64,000 nucleotides of DNA. It comes from Corythucha ciliata (lineage: Eukaryota; Arthropoda; Insecta; Hemiptera; Tingidae). The notes beneath the pieces are model-generated. The model had not been told where the DNA came from, searched no databases, and saw only the letters and a list, made by a program, of their open reading frames with translations. Every line of letters begins with the position of its first letter. Positions within the stretch are counted from its first letter, which is position 1. The position numbers were made by a program, and so were the translations under genes. The DNA lies in contig CM075939.1 of NCBI GenBank assembly GCA_038030265.1, positions 16,969,253 to 17,033,252 of the forward strand. The letters are read 5' to 3'. Below are positions 1-11,140 of this stretch, one piece after another.

Positions 1-345
1 CACTTGCATCCTCGGATAGTCAACTTGCCAATTCGTGCGATCTGACGTGATGGCGACTTCGCGGGTACTGTTGCAAGAAAAAGCGCTACTTCGCTATTCT
101 AAAAGCAGCTTCTTGGTTGAAATTGTTGGAAAAGTGCTATAAATCGTGGCTTCTGTATAGGCAACTTTGCGGATAAAATTGAGAAAAACTACCAGTCGCG
201 GCTAATGGAGAATAAATTGCAACTTCATGGTTTCTGGTCACTTCACGGCTAGCGCTGACAAAAGCGCTAATTCGCCGATTCACGGCTGAAATTGGTTGCT
301 CAAAAGCAGACAAATCGAAGTTTTGTGGAGTTCCTTTACATGGGT
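1..345. repeat. Degenerate ~30-bp array, GCGAATTAGCG family (reverse orientation)
   Basis: Loosely repeated units with the words AAAGCGCTAATTCGC, CGGCTAAAATTG and GAGAAAAA recur every ~30 bp. They are the reverse complement of the unit seen clearly at 13.6-15.0 kb. No coding potential. The array runs into the left edge of the window. Confidence 0.6.
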
Positions 346-489
346 TTTACTCCGATGACTGTTGCCTATGAAGGGGGGGGGGGACGTAAAGCCGAAAAAA
401 GGCCCTGAGTGAGACTTGCCGACGGCATTTCGTCATTTCCCTCCGTGTGTGGGAGGGGAGGAGATGACGAAACAGTCAATTGAAACCCT
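346..489. other. Unique spacer with G run
   Basis: A run of ten Gs lies near 371-380. No gene or recognised element is visible. Confidence 0.4.
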
Positions 490-1520
490 AGCTGATGAGG
501 CGAATTTGGTTTTACCAATGACTACCTATCACGGCGAAATTATGGACTTTTGAAGAACCTAATTCGCAAAACTTGGTTTCTAAATCCCACGAAATTGGTC
601 TTTTCTCTTTTGAAGAACCAAACCTAGAAAATCTGATTTTTAAGCGCCTAAATCCCGTGAAAATTGTTTAATAATTATGAACCAAATCCAACGAATATAG
701 ATTTTTGAAAGAGCTAGCATGCGAAATTTGTTTTCTCAACGACTAAACCACTCGAAGTCATTTTTTGAATAGCCAAACCCGCAAAATTTGTTTTTGAGTG
801 AGCCCCCCCCCCCCCTACGAATTACGTTTTTTGAACAGGCAAACACGCGAAACTATTTTTTTTCTCATGACGAAACCACCCGAAATTAGTTTATTGGAGA
901 AAAAATCTGCAAAATTGGTGTTTTCAACTACTAAACCATTTGTTTTTTCAGAGACTACCACTCGACAAAATTGGTTTTGGAAGAACGGAACCCGAAAAAT
1001 TGTGCTCTTCAATTTCTAAGCACTGCCAAATTAGTTTGCAAGCGTCACACAAACGAAATTGCTTTTTTGAGTGAGCCAAACCATCGAATAAGTCGAATGT
1101 AATCTTCTGAAAGGAACAAACCGGCGAAATTCGTTTTCTCAACGTCGGAAGCCCTCGGAATAGTTTTTTTTTCAGCATGGGCAAACGTCGTGAAATCGGG
1201 TTATGGACGAACCAATTAATCCGTGAATTTGATTTATTTTAGCGCCATACACGCAAAATTGTTTTTTTCGAGTGAGGAAACCCCGCGAATTTCATTTTTT
1301 GATGTGCCCAGCCCGTGAAATTTGGGTTTTCAATGTGATAAAACCCTGCTAAATAGATTTTTTGGAAGAAGCGAAGCCCACAAAATGAATTTTTGAAAGA
1401 GCTAAACAGACGAACTGGCGAAATTAGTTTTTTGAGGGCGTGCGGTTTGCGAATGTTTGTGAACGACCCAACGCAGTGATATTGTTGTTTTTAGTTTTTC
1501 AATAAGATAACACTGAAATT
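490..1520. repeat. Degenerate ~32-bp array, GCGAAATTGGTTTTTGA family
   Basis: About 30 diverged units read roughly CCAAACCCGCGAAATTGG then TTTTTGAATGAG. The spacing is 30-34 bp and units differ at many positions. The short open frames here are by-products of the repeat. A run of about 12 Cs lies near 805-816. The same family recurs at 11.6, 12.3, 35.3, 43.2, 48.0 and 59.3 kb. Confidence 0.7.
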
Positions 1521-1877
1521 CGACTGTCGTTTTAGGATTTCCAGTTTTCTGCCCCCCCCCCCTCCTCTACGGCCCTTTAAGCTTACTCTCTTCCGTCCAC
1601 ATAAAAATTGGGAGATTAGTTAGGAGAGAATTTTAAGGCTTGTATACTATTCGCGTGTCGTCACGTCAGTTTGATTTTTGTTTCAACAAGCAAACAACAC
1701 TTGACGTGGTGATTACCAAAACAAGCAGACAAAATGTAAAAATCATTAAAGTAAACATTCGTGCAACGTCCTGGCCTTCAAACTCCAAATCAGGAAGCAA
1801 ATAAATTGTTAAAATCAATTGGTCTTTCGCGAGTCGGCATGTTTGATTTTTTTAGTTTGATTTAGGGCAGTACTCAC
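1521..1877. other. No gene seen
   Basis: A C run is present near 1552-1562. The missing downstream exon of the minus-strand gene at 1878-2304 should lie here or further left, but I cannot identify it. Confidence 0.3.
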
Positions 1878-2304
1878 CGAGTAATATGCCGTGAATTTCT
1901 TCGCACTTTGCTCTAGTGTAATTCAAGTCGATGAAAAACATGAAAATCTGATGACCTTGCCTTTGATGAGGTTTTGGATCGATAACGAGAATTGCATCGT
2001 GAACGCCGGCATGTCGCGTGCTTCCGTCGGCGGAAATCGGTCGTAGTTTTCCTGCATGGAGGGAGTATGGGGAGGGGGAACAAATTTTGAGGATTAAAAT
2101 TTCGATTCGAAGCCGATAAGTTCTACAAAAAATCAACGAACCAAGATTTGTAGGCTCCGCGACGTACAATCTCATTTGATCCTTTTGAACGCATTCTGGA
2201 CACGACTCAGATTCAAGCCACCGGTAAGCAGCGGTCGCCCACCTGTCAGTACCGGCCGCGGCGAACGTGACTAGTGTCAACGTTATAACCGAACAAACTA
2301 ACAT
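1878..2304 (-). CDS. Secreted protein, 5' exons (partial gene), family not recognised
   Basis: Two exons can be joined on the minus strand: 2304-2142 (163 bp, starts with ATG) and 2051-1878 (174 bp). The donor between them is G|GTTCGT, the acceptor is ATGCAG|GA, and the phase-1 join keeps the frame open. The second exon ends at a perfect GTGAGT donor, so the gene continues to the left; the next exon was not found. The protein starts with a hydrophobic signal peptide (MLVCSVITLTLVTFAAAG, ~18 residues). It then has a CPEC pair, a stretch containing VHDAILVIDP and GHQIFMFFIDLN, an N-glycosylation site (NYT) and a further Cys. This suggests an extracellular, disulphide-bonded protein. Reading through the last donor adds only a few residues before a stop, so the visible 150-residue ORF is not the true product. 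I do not recognise the family. Confidence 0.5.
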
Positions 2305-2701
2305 TTTTTTATTTCCAAGTGTTTACGTCTTTCGGTCTTATTTCCCGAAGAATATCTCTCCTCAAGTTCTCAAAATGCACTAAATACTAAATAGCCTTTT
2401 GCTTCAACCATCCTTAGTGAAATGGGGGGGGGGGGGGGGCTCTACCTTGGTATAAAGCCGGCAAAAGATCAAAAGAGGGAGACCTCCTCTGTAGACAGAA
2501 GGCTCCGCCTTTGTCTAGCACCCCTCTCCCACTTTTTTATTTTTTCCTCCTTTTTAATATTTTTCTTCCTTTTTTATTTTTATATTTGTAATACACAGGA
2601 TTATCCCACCCTTTATTTTACCTGTCGTGCAACGGTTACCCCCTCCCCTCCCCACCGACCGCCAATCTATATTTACTCTTTACACAGATTTAAATCAGGA
2701 G

Positions 2702-2736
<35 letters not shown>

Positions 2737-4080
2737 TTGGAGTTGGAGCGGAATCGAACTTCCTTTGATCCTCAAAGAGGCCCCCCCGCGAAGAGACTGA
2801 ATCGAGTAATCTTGCAAGACTCGCTTCTAAATCCGTACATGTCCGTGATGGGTTGCATTGCAAGTTAAATTGTCGTCATATTTTTATCTTTGAAAAAAAC
2901 GAAACACGTGGTAAACAAGGAAGAAAAAAAGAGGTGTCGCTGGAAATAAGAAAAAGGGAGCATTTCGAGAATGTTCAACTTCGACATTCCCAAGAGCTCT
3001 AACCCTACAAAAATGTTCAAAGTTCATGTTTTGTTTTGCTTTTTTAAACGCATTAGGACAGGAAAAGATGCTTTCCGTTTCCGACCATAGTTACTTCTGA
3101 TATCGTAAATGTTTTTTTTAAAAACGTGCGGAAATAGTTTTTATTGCCAGAGTGGGCGAAAACATCACAAACCAGCGCCTATAATGCAATGTGGTGCGTC
3201 TCGCAAAAATATATACGGGCGCACGTAACTTCTTCCGTGGACTATATTTTCTAGAGTGATGCGGCGCCGGGTTTTTTGTCGAGTGGCCGTGAAAGTGGGA
3301 AAAAAGGGTCGCGTAGCACGGCTCTAAAAATTGTGTCTTTGATACCTACACGCTAAAATTTTCGAAAAACCTATTGGTCGAGCTTTATGAACAGAAGAAC
3401 AAAATAAATCACTGGGAGCCTAAATACAACAGCAAAAGAGGGGGGAGGTGGACGCCACTGCGATGAGGATCTCAACTGCAAACTTATGTCGAATCAGGAA
3501 CTGTCGAAGTGACGTGGAAACTATTAATTTCACCCACTGCCATTTTTAACTTAGCTCACAGAATCTTGGCACAAAAAAGCGCATAATTCAGTCTAGAAAC
3601 CTCCATTCGGCACTAAAACTGACAATGTTTCCCCTAAAAACTGATTATTTGATCGCGAAAACTTGAAAATGTTGCTTGAAAATGTGGCGATACTATACAG
3701 AAATCGTCCCAGAACGGGCCTAAATCGGCTATCTAAAGGTATAATCATGAAGGAGGAGGGTCAGAATGCACGCATACTATATGCATTACCCTCGACCAAT
3801 CTATAGGGGTGGAAAGGAAGGTACCTTGTAAATATTTCAATTTAAATTTCCGGCGGCCAAAGTAGAACAGTTTACTGGCCGTAGAAAACCTGATTGTGGG
3901 GCTAATAGACGCTAGAAGAGATAGACAAACAGTTTTCCAGAGAGTATTAGACTATATCTGGGCCGAAAAATTACGCTTGCCTTAATTGTATGAAATGTCT
4001 AAATACACTGTAAACGACGTCAGAAGTAAAATTACCATTAGGTACGTCACAGTCGGTCATTGATTCCGACTGAATTACGC
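2305..4080. other. No gene seen; long homopolymer tracts
   Basis: A poly-G run (about 2424-2440), T-rich sequence and a poly-A run (about 2707-2734) dominate the left part. The open frame covering 2422-2868 is built on these tracts and is not taken as coding. The rest looks unique and non-coding. Confidence 0.4.
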
Positions 4081-4195
4081 GTTTTTTGGCCATGCAAATC
4101 AATTTGCGAGACTAAATGGAGAGTTTCGCGACTAAATATGTGAAGTTTCGCAACTAAATGCGGAGTTAGGCGTCTAAATGATGGATTTCGTCTAC
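4081..4195. repeat. Short degenerate array (~30 bp, GCGACTAAAT units)
   Basis: Four to five units of the type AGTTTCGCGACTAAATG follow one another. They are related in style to the array families elsewhere in the window. Confidence 0.4.
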
Positions 4196-4559
4196 ATGCC
4201 AACAGAGGAGAGGCGTGTCCAGGACTTTTTATTTGGAGGGGTTTTGAAATTTTAAAATTTTTATACATACATAATATAATATTTATACAATAAATTTTAA
4301 AGAATATATATAAAGGAGGAGCCTTTTCTTTCAAGATAAACGAGCGTTTTAGGGATTTCAGGATCCCTGAGATGCACCAGAGGGACCAATGCATTAAAAC
4401 ACTCTCACCCATTGTCACCGGCGTGCTGGCATGGGTCCGCGGAAAACTAGACACATTAGGACTTCAAGAATATCAATTTAAGGGCCATCGCATCTGTGGA
4501 AAAATTCGTGCGGCCCCCGAAAACGTGTGCAAGTGGCCGAAAATTGTGCCTTTACGATG

Positions 4560-5000
4560 AGCACCTCTTCAGTGGCTCGTCTGATCGAAAAATCCATTTC
4601 GATTTTCGGATCCCCCCTATATCGTGAAACTTCTAAGATACACCGTTCCGCCCAATTTGAAAAGCCATTTTTGAAATTTCCTTGTATTCCAGGAAAATGA
4701 TATAGTAGACGATTTCAGGTCTAGGCAAGATTTCAGATTCCACTCAGCGAGATTCACACGGCGTCGAGGCTCTTCCTCGGACTTCAGGATCAGGACTGAT
4801 GTTACAACGCCTCGGGTATCTCTCTCCGCATCTTCCACGTGTGGGCTTCCATTAAAACACGTCTGACTCTGAGGACGGGAAAGGACAGTTTCCCCAGAAT
4901 GAGGAGAAAAACCAATGTCAGAGGCCAACGCGGATCCAGCGAAGGGCTCGGGCTCGGGCAGCGCTCGATGGGTTAGAGTCCCGGGTCTCACGCTGGCTCC
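4560..5000 (-). other. GC-rich block with an open minus-strand frame, status unclear
   Basis: The stretch 4740-4995 is clearly more GC-rich than its surroundings. It carries an open minus-strand frame (4991-4617) with a mixed, non-repetitive residue composition (for example HVEDAERDTRGVV). No domain, start context or splice pattern convinces me, so it may be an orphan exon or chance. Confidence 0.15.
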
Positions 5001-5089
5001 GGAAAATGCGAAATTCCCAAAACGTGTATTATTAATTTCGAACTTTAAATTGCCGGTTTAGTCGCAAGCCTGTGATCATTCGATAACAA

Positions 5090-5275
5090 GAGCAAATGCG
5101 CCGATCCAAAATTTCCTGAGGCCCTTAGGCGGTTAAAAATGAGAAGGCGCACTAATGCGTGTTGTCCTGGGCAAGTACGTGGCTGAAAATTTGGAAAAAG
5201 TATTAATATTCTTGGATTAAACAGTGAAAAAGCGCTAATTCCCGCGGTTTATCAAAGCAACTCCCAGACCAGGAC

Positions 5276-5320
<45 letters not shown>

Positions 5321-5480
5321 GTGAAATTTACGGATGAAATGTAGAAAAATCGCTAATTAGCGACTAAATAAGGAAAAACGCTATATCATGTCTATTCGGA
5401 AAAATTTAGTAATTCAAGGCTAAAATTGAGAAAAAGATGAAATTGCGAAAAATCGCTCATTTGCGGCAAAAATTGAGGAA
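5090..5480. repeat. Degenerate ~30-bp array, GCGCTAATT family, with poly-A
   Basis: Units such as AAAAGCGCTAATTCCCGCGG and GGCTAAAATTGAGAAAAA alternate. A poly-A run of ~31 sits at 5280-5311. Same family as 1-345 and 13.6-15.0 kb. Confidence 0.55.
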
Positions 5481-7180
5481 GTGGCAAATGAGCGCGAATA
5501 GCTTGGCCATTTTTTGGTGCAGATAGCGATTCTGAAGGGGTGAATCGTCGCCGCCTCTGTAAGGCGCAAATGATCAGTTTGGTCATGTAGCCATGTTTGG
5601 CCATTGATGAAGCGTGGATTGTCTGTACGAGCATGCCATTATTATAGGGCGTGAATACGAATAGTCAGTTTTGCTGTTTTATGGCACGAAGTTAGACATT
5701 TTCAAGGCGTGAAGACTCATTTTGGCCATTTTTGACGCGCTTATCGATAGTTTATATGTTTTATGTAACAATGTTTCTATTCCATTCAATTGTTTGAAAA
5801 AAAATTAATGAAATAGACACATTGCTTCGAAAAACATTGCTTTCGTGCTAGAGAATGGGCCGCCAGTCCTTTTCAAAGCGCGAATCGTCTGTTCAACTAA
5901 GCATCTATGGGCTACATTTTGGGGTAATTTTTGTCAATTTTAGGACGTGAATAGCCAGTTTGGCCATTTCCACGGCGCTATAGCTGTCAGTATGACCATT
6001 TCTAGGGTTTTAATAGTAACTAGTCAGTGTGATATTTTCTGGGGGGGATCTTCAATTGTGCCATTGTAGGGTCCATGAAGCGGTCATTTTTGCCGTTTTT
6101 AGTGCGGGAATTGCCTATTAAACCTTTTCCCGGGTGCGAATGGTCAGTTTGGCCTTTTTCGGACAGGAAATCGTCGTTGCGCAATTTTCAAGGCGCGGAT
6201 TGTCAGTTTTAAGCTTTTTTCTAGGGCACACAGCGTCGGTTTTGTCGATTTTATGGCTTAAATACCCAGTTTGGCCATTTTTCGGGCGCATAGAGTCAGT
6301 TTTGCCATTTATGGGAAGTGAATAGTATAGTCAGGTTTATCAACGAAATTGTCTAGCTCACGTAGTTTTTATTCAAATCCTTGAGCTAGACGTGAGCTAG
6401 ACAATTTCGTTGATAAACCTGACTGAACGCGGGAGCTCACTACCTCAAGCTTCAACATCCCAATTTAAGTGAATAGTATGTCAAGCCAAAGGCGAGAACG
6501 ATTAGTTAGGCCACTTTTGACGCGCGAATGGTCGGTTTTGTTATTTCTGGAGTAGAAATCTCAGCTGGTCAGCCAGCTGGCTGGTCGGGCCGCAAATTGT
6601 CAGTTAATCTATTATTAGGGCTCTTAAAGTCAGTTTGGATTGTTCTGGAGCGGGAAATGCACGTTTGGCTATTTTTAGTGTATAAATAATCAGTTGAGCT
6701 ATTTTTAAGGCGCGGATCGGCAGTTTTACAATTTTCAGGGTGTAAATGGTCTAGTAAAGGCGCAAATGGTCAGTTTGGCCAATTCACAGGACCGGAACCA
6801 GCTGTTTAGGGTTTCCATGGCGTTAATAGTCAGTTTTGCCGTTTTTAAGGAGCAAATAAATCGTCAAGCCAAGGCGCGAATTGTTATTTTGGCCATTTTT
6901 GGCACGCTTATGGTCGAATTAGCCGTTTCAATCGTGGGAGTAATAAACTTTTAGTGAATTTTCAGGGCCAAACGAATAGTCGGATTAGCCATTCTTATAG
7001 TGCGCGTGAAGCCAGTTTGGCTATTTTTGGGGCTAAAATAGTGGGTTTAGCTATTTTCGTTGTGCAAATCGTCAGTTTTGCCATTTTGCGGCGCCGACTA
7101 TACAGTCAGCCCAGCCGTTTTTTATGGTTGGAATAGTTAGTTTAGCTATTTTCAGACAGTGAATGGCTGTCAAACCATTT
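5480..7180. repeat. Degenerate ~28-30-bp array, GTCAGTTTGGCCATTTT family
   Basis: More than 40 diverged units of the form GCGCGAATGGTCAGTTTGGC followed by CATTTTTAGG fill this stretch. Spacing is 26-31 bp and identity between neighbours is modest. Small open frames inside (for example near 6134-6325 and 6766-7136) merely read the repeat and are not genes. One unit is interrupted by the 138-bp insertion at 6329-6466. Confidence 0.75.
6329..6466. mobile_element. 138-bp insertion headed by a perfect hairpin, 13-bp target duplication
   Basis: The direct repeat AAGTGAATAGTAT is present at 6316-6328 and 6467-6479, exactly flanking the insert. The insert opens with a perfect 34-bp inverted repeat (about 6330-6363 and 6390-6423) around a ~26-bp loop. 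A ~43-nt non-palindromic tail without poly-A follows. The 13-bp duplication resembles target-primed insertions more than typical DNA-transposon duplications. I do not recognise the sequence. Confidence 0.7.
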
Positions 7181-7389
7181 TGAGTTTAGCGAAGCTCACA
7201 ATTTCCCAAGACTCTCCCACGAGCAAGTTCTAAATCCACGCCTTGTCAGTGGTACAAAATATAAATACCATTGATGCCGTGCATATTTACTTATATAGCG
7301 AGCCTAAATATCGAACTTTTTGGGCCAAAAAAAAATCCGTTTTATAACTTTTCCTTTGGGTTTCAACTTTTTTATTTATATTTTTTATT

Positions 7390-7650
7390 TTTTACTTTCC
7401 ATGTTTCCTATGGGAATGGTACGTTGTTCGTGGGAGAAAAACGAGTCCGAGCTGACTTCTCATTTCGGTCGCTTTTTTTTATATAATTAGCATGTCAATG
7501 AAAACCTGGCTATTTCTTGGTGTGACAAGCACAAATCTAGCCTTTGTTTTGAGAAAAAATCATTTATCGGACGCGTTCTCCCCGTACCGAAATGTCGTTT
7601 TTAGATATAACTTCAAAACAAGTGATTCCAGATTTTTTTAAACATTTTTT
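7390..7650. repeat. Dispersed repeat, paired with 50.81-51.01 kb and 51.67-51.77 kb
   Basis: Shared landmarks include CATGTTTCCTATGGGAATGG, CGAGTCCGAGCTGAC, AAAACCTGGCTATTTCTT, AAGCACAAATCT and CCGTACCGAAATGTCGTT. They occur in the same order near 51 kb, where ~650 bp of hairpin elements interrupt the homology just after AAGCACAAATCT. This copy therefore approximates the unoccupied site. Confidence 0.65.
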
Positions 7651-7979
7651 TTTTTGGATTCCTCGTCCACAATATTACCGAAAAAATGCAACTTTTTTTG
7701 TAGCCAAAATCGTCGTTTTTAGCGCAAAAGGACCAGTAGCATAAAATAACGGTCTAAATTGCAAAAAAAGGGGCACGAGAGCCCCTTTGTATCTTTATTG
7801 CAAATACTTGTACCCGAAAAAAACTGAGATTTAGCGAAAATTGTGGGAGGAGTAGGATTTTGCGTGACTACGTCAAAAATTATAGTTACATTCGAGGAGA
7901 ATCTTCACTCAGGAAACTTGTTGAGCATTAAATTTCCTAAAAGTTTTGTGTGTAAAGTAGCTTTCCACGACGTGCCCAT

Positions 7980-9000
7980 ACACGAACGGATTTTTTGACA
8001 GGCCACGGATTTTCTCGGGAAACCCGCGGGCCTGGTCTGTGTGTTAGTGGAGATAAAAAAACTTCGGTTTTGACCATCAGTTTTCAAAACTCGAAGGTCA
8101 GGCATGTTTATCGACACACACGTGCAGTTCAGACCGATGGATCTCGGAACACCCGTGGGTTTTGAAATCCGAAGGATCGGCCTGCCAAGGGCCATACTAA
8201 CGTCCGGTGTGTGTCCGAGGGTTTGTTTGTTTACGGAAAAGGAAAAATTAAAATTCATAAAAATCATCGCATAAAATTGGGTAAAAGCTGGGAGCTGACG
8301 ACAACGACTGAGGATGCTGAAACCGTGGTCTCGCACCAAATTAAACATTGTAGACCGACAAATATATTTTGATATAATCCTTTTTTATGCGCCAAAATGC
8401 GCCATCAGTAGGCTTCCACTGCATACCTTGATCAAGCTGTGCACTTCACGCTCGTACTGCGCGGACGTTTCGGTCGGTGTGAAGTTTGTCATACGCGCAC
8501 GACCACCGTAAACGCACACACGAAGCCGAGGATGGGCAATATCTGGATTTGAACCCAGGCCCGCTGGTAGAGCGACGAGTATTGTATCCATTACACCATC
8601 GAGTCACGCCCATTTACCCATCAAGAAGCATATGGCTGGCCTCTTTATTTAGAAAAAATGCGAAATCCGTCGCTTTTGCCTTTGATCTGTGGGACATGCT
8701 CGACAGTTCAGGCCTGCGGATTTTGTTTTTCAAAATCTGCGGGTTTCATCGTACACGAACGGATTTGAACCGTTGGTAAGTTTTCCCGAAGGTGAGGACT
8801 GCACGTGAGTGGGCAACGACAGGCTAAAAACCCGCAGATTTGGTCCGTTGGAAAAACCCACGGTCTAAATCTGCGGTCATTCCCCACTCACGTGCAAGGC
8901 AGAAACCCGCAGCCCGGGCCCGTCAGAAAAATCCGCGGGCCCGGCCCTCGGTTCTGGCCTGTCCAAAAAATCCGCTCATCTATGGCTTGCTAATATGGAA
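7980..9000. repeat. GC-rich degenerate repeats around a tRNA-like sequence
   Basis: Phrases such as ACCCGCGGGCCTGG, AAATCTGCGGGTTT and AAAAATCCGCGGGCC recur loosely at 7990-8200 and 8700-8990. The open frames here follow the repeat and are not supported as genes. The tRNA-like feature lies between the two halves. Confidence 0.4.
8533..8611 (-). tRNA. tRNA-like sequence, probably a pseudogene or SINE head
   Basis: On the minus strand a 79-nt stretch has an A-box-like ATGGTGTAATGGATA and a B-box GGGTTCAAATCC at the right spacing. The ends GGGCGTG and ATTGCCC pair only partly. The anticodon and T stems have mismatches, and the base before the putative anticodon is not T. This argues for a degenerate tRNA or the head of a tRNA-derived SINE whose body would extend towards 8380. 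The D-arm resembles tRNA-Gln types. Confidence 0.4.
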
Positions 9001-9934
9001 GGGGCTACAGCCTTTCGAAATTGTTGTACTAAAATGGTCGAAGGTCCATTAGAAACATGTCAAAATATAGTATCAAACTCCTCTTTTGACTACTAAAATT
9101 AGGGGGGGGGGGAGAAAAAGAAAAGTGAAGTAAGAAATAAATAATAATAATGTGTGACGTTGTAGGATTACATACAAAAAATTATATTCATAATGGCATC
9201 GCAAGTGAAAGTAGGACAAAAAAGAGGACAGAAAGAGGACGGGAGTAATGACAAACGAGGGGGGGAGGCAAACTATTTCAATTGTAAATTTCGAACACTC
9301 GCTTTTGGATTTTTTATTTATTTATTTATTTATTTTTCTAATTTTCATTCGGGCCGAGTCGATTCTGGCTTCAGCTCTCAAGCCCGGCCCGGCCCGAGCC
9401 AGGAACCCTCGGATCGGCCCGATTTGGCCATCTGTATTGTACCTATATTGATGTATTTCAAATTAACGAGTATTTTCAAGGAGACGAGAAAAAACTTCAA
9501 ATTAACGAGAGGCGCCTGTATTACTCAGGGCGCAATTTTTCTCAGGCTATATTGCTTTTTTATATTTGTTCGAAAACACCCCAACCAGTGTTTCCATGTT
9601 TGTCAATTCGATTGCAAGTGCAACATTGCCTTCTCTCTTGACATGGGAAATCCGAGAGTCCCCCTTTTTTAATTTTTGCAAGAATGAATTTTTATTTTTT
9701 TTACAGTTGAGCTTTCTATCTTGTTCGAGGAATATTCTCGCGAGAAACAATCTCTAAGGTGCACGGGGAGGCAAGGAAGCGCTGACCGCGACAATTACGC
9801 TCACGAGCATTTCTCAGATGGGTTTGGGCAATAAAGTCGAGAATTAAATGTGTTCCTTGTCGTGCACGAAAGTACATGTACATGTAATTTAGGTCTAACA
9901 GTGTTCTTCGACCAGAATCCCGGTCTATAGCCTA
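9001..9934. other. No gene seen
   Basis: There is a G run near 9101-9110 and a TTTA microsatellite near 9315-9335. Some GC-rich sequence at 9350-9420 resembles the repeats at 8.9 kb. Overlapping open frames on both strands lack any recognisable domain. Confidence 0.3.
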
Positions 9935-10137
9935 AGGTCCCTTGCATATATTAGGAGAAAAGAGTCGCCCAGGCGCGGCGTCGGACTCCTGCAGTAAAAA
10001 TACATTTAGAACTCTATGAGGCCTTTCACATTATAGGCGCCAACGCGGGAGACATCTCACCCCCCCCCCCCCCCCGAAAAAGACTCTGACACGAGCGTCG
10101 GCGGCTTTTTTCTCTTGCTTTAGTGTGAAAGGGACCT
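9935..10137. mobile_element. Hairpin element, AGGYCCCTT termini (same family as 31868-32042)
   Basis: The ends AGGTCCC and GGGACCT are inverted. The arms carry AGAGTC and GACTCT blocks. The centre (GACTCCTGCAGTAAAAATACA, then CTATGAGGCCTTTCACATT) matches the element at 31.9 kb. A run of ~17 Cs lies in the right half. MITE-like, non-coding. Confidence 0.6.
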
Positions 10138-10706
10138 AATTCACTCACTGTCGACTACGAGGTATTCTTGCCTCATGAGACCGCATATAAACCGTACCCA
10201 GAGCGAATCTGTACGCTTCTCACCTACACTGACCTACATTACTCGGGCGTTTCGATCAGTTGCAGTTTTTTAACACCCATCGCCGGCAATGAACCCTTCG
10301 AAGCCAGTGTCCCAGGACACAAATCACATCATCATCATTATGGTCTGAAAGTTATACTTAAGTTATAGAAAAATGGCGACATTATTGAACTTTTTGTGGC
10401 TAACTTCGGGCTACAAAGGCAAAACGATTCTCGAACGGCTCCTATAATTATTTCAACGGGTGGGTACGATGGAACAAACCAAATAATAATGCCTACGTAG
10501 TTTGATCCGTTAGAGTGCTCGGCTAAATTGCTTGAGTGATGAGGCCATCAGGACCAAGTGCTTGGCTCTATATTGTAGCTGAAAGTCCGAAGCCGCATGG
10601 GAGACTGAACCACACCCTAGGTGTATTCTCCTACGTATTTCGTCCTGTAGAGGATGAAATGCTGAAAACTAAGTTATCGAAACATAGGGGTTACAAAAGT
10701 CGTCCT
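10138..10706. other. No gene seen
   Basis: Apparently unique non-coding sequence. The short open frames at 10168-10368 and 10536-10766 show no features of a protein family. Confidence 0.3.
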
Positions 10707-10707
10707 G

Positions 10708-10836
10708 GGGCCCTATTCAGAAACGTCGGGAAAAATGCCGCAAGTGTGGTTGCTATGGCGGGATAATGTTATTTCATATTCAAAGTCCTTGGATCCCGCT
10801 TGCGGCATGTTTTCACGACTGTTCGGAATAAGGCCC
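10708..10836. mobile_element. 129-bp hairpin element, GTTGCTATGGCG core
   Basis: The left end GGGGCCCTATTCAG and the right end CCGAACAGTCGTG (read inverted: GGGCCTTATTCCG) are inverted repeats, with ATGCCGCAAG inside each arm. The core reads GTTGCTATGGCGGGATAAT then GTCCTTGGATCCCGCTTG. The whole element is nearly identical, inverted, to 51270-51400. Overlapping open frames on both strands are shadows of the palindrome. Confidence 0.75.
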
Positions 10837-11019
10837 AAGGTCCAATTTTTTGAAATTGACCAAAAAAATAATTCCGCACGGTCACGACTAAGGAAAACCA
10901 GCATTTTTAAAGCCCTATTTCGAGTTCTGGACATACCAACTAATGTAATTATGCTCTGCGTGTATCAACAATAAATTATCGAACATGTATTTATACGGAG
11001 CTTCAATTAATTGCAAAAT

Positions 11020-11140
11020 TAAGTTTCAAACATTGAGTTTTTAAGATGAGTTTGCGAAATTACAAGTTTCCTGGCTGAATATCCGCGAAACTGAATGTTT
11101 CGGGTCTTAATTTGAGCAAAATTGAAAGTTCGTGGTCTAA
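11020..11140. repeat. Degenerate ~33-bp array, GCAAAATTGCAAGTTTCGGG family
   Basis: Units of the type TTTGAGCAAAATTGAAAGTT and CGGGTCTTAA recur. The array resumes at 11287-11310 after the hairpin element. Related units occur at 15.83-15.96 kb and 63.27-63.68 kb. Confidence 0.5.

Noticed and set aside
2735..2825. Possible minus-strand tRNA (GTTCGATTCCGCTCC resembles a B-box)
   Set aside because: No convincing A-box at the right distance and no acceptor pairing; it lies next to poly-A, perhaps an old retroposon tail.
2422..2868. 148-residue plus-strand open frame
   Set aside because: It is made of poly-G, T-rich and poly-A tracts (Gly, Phe, Lys runs) with no protein-like composition.
9193..9672. 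159-residue plus-strand open frame
   Set aside because: It contains a TTTA-microsatellite-derived stretch (IYLFIYF) and GC-rich repeat sequence, with no domain.
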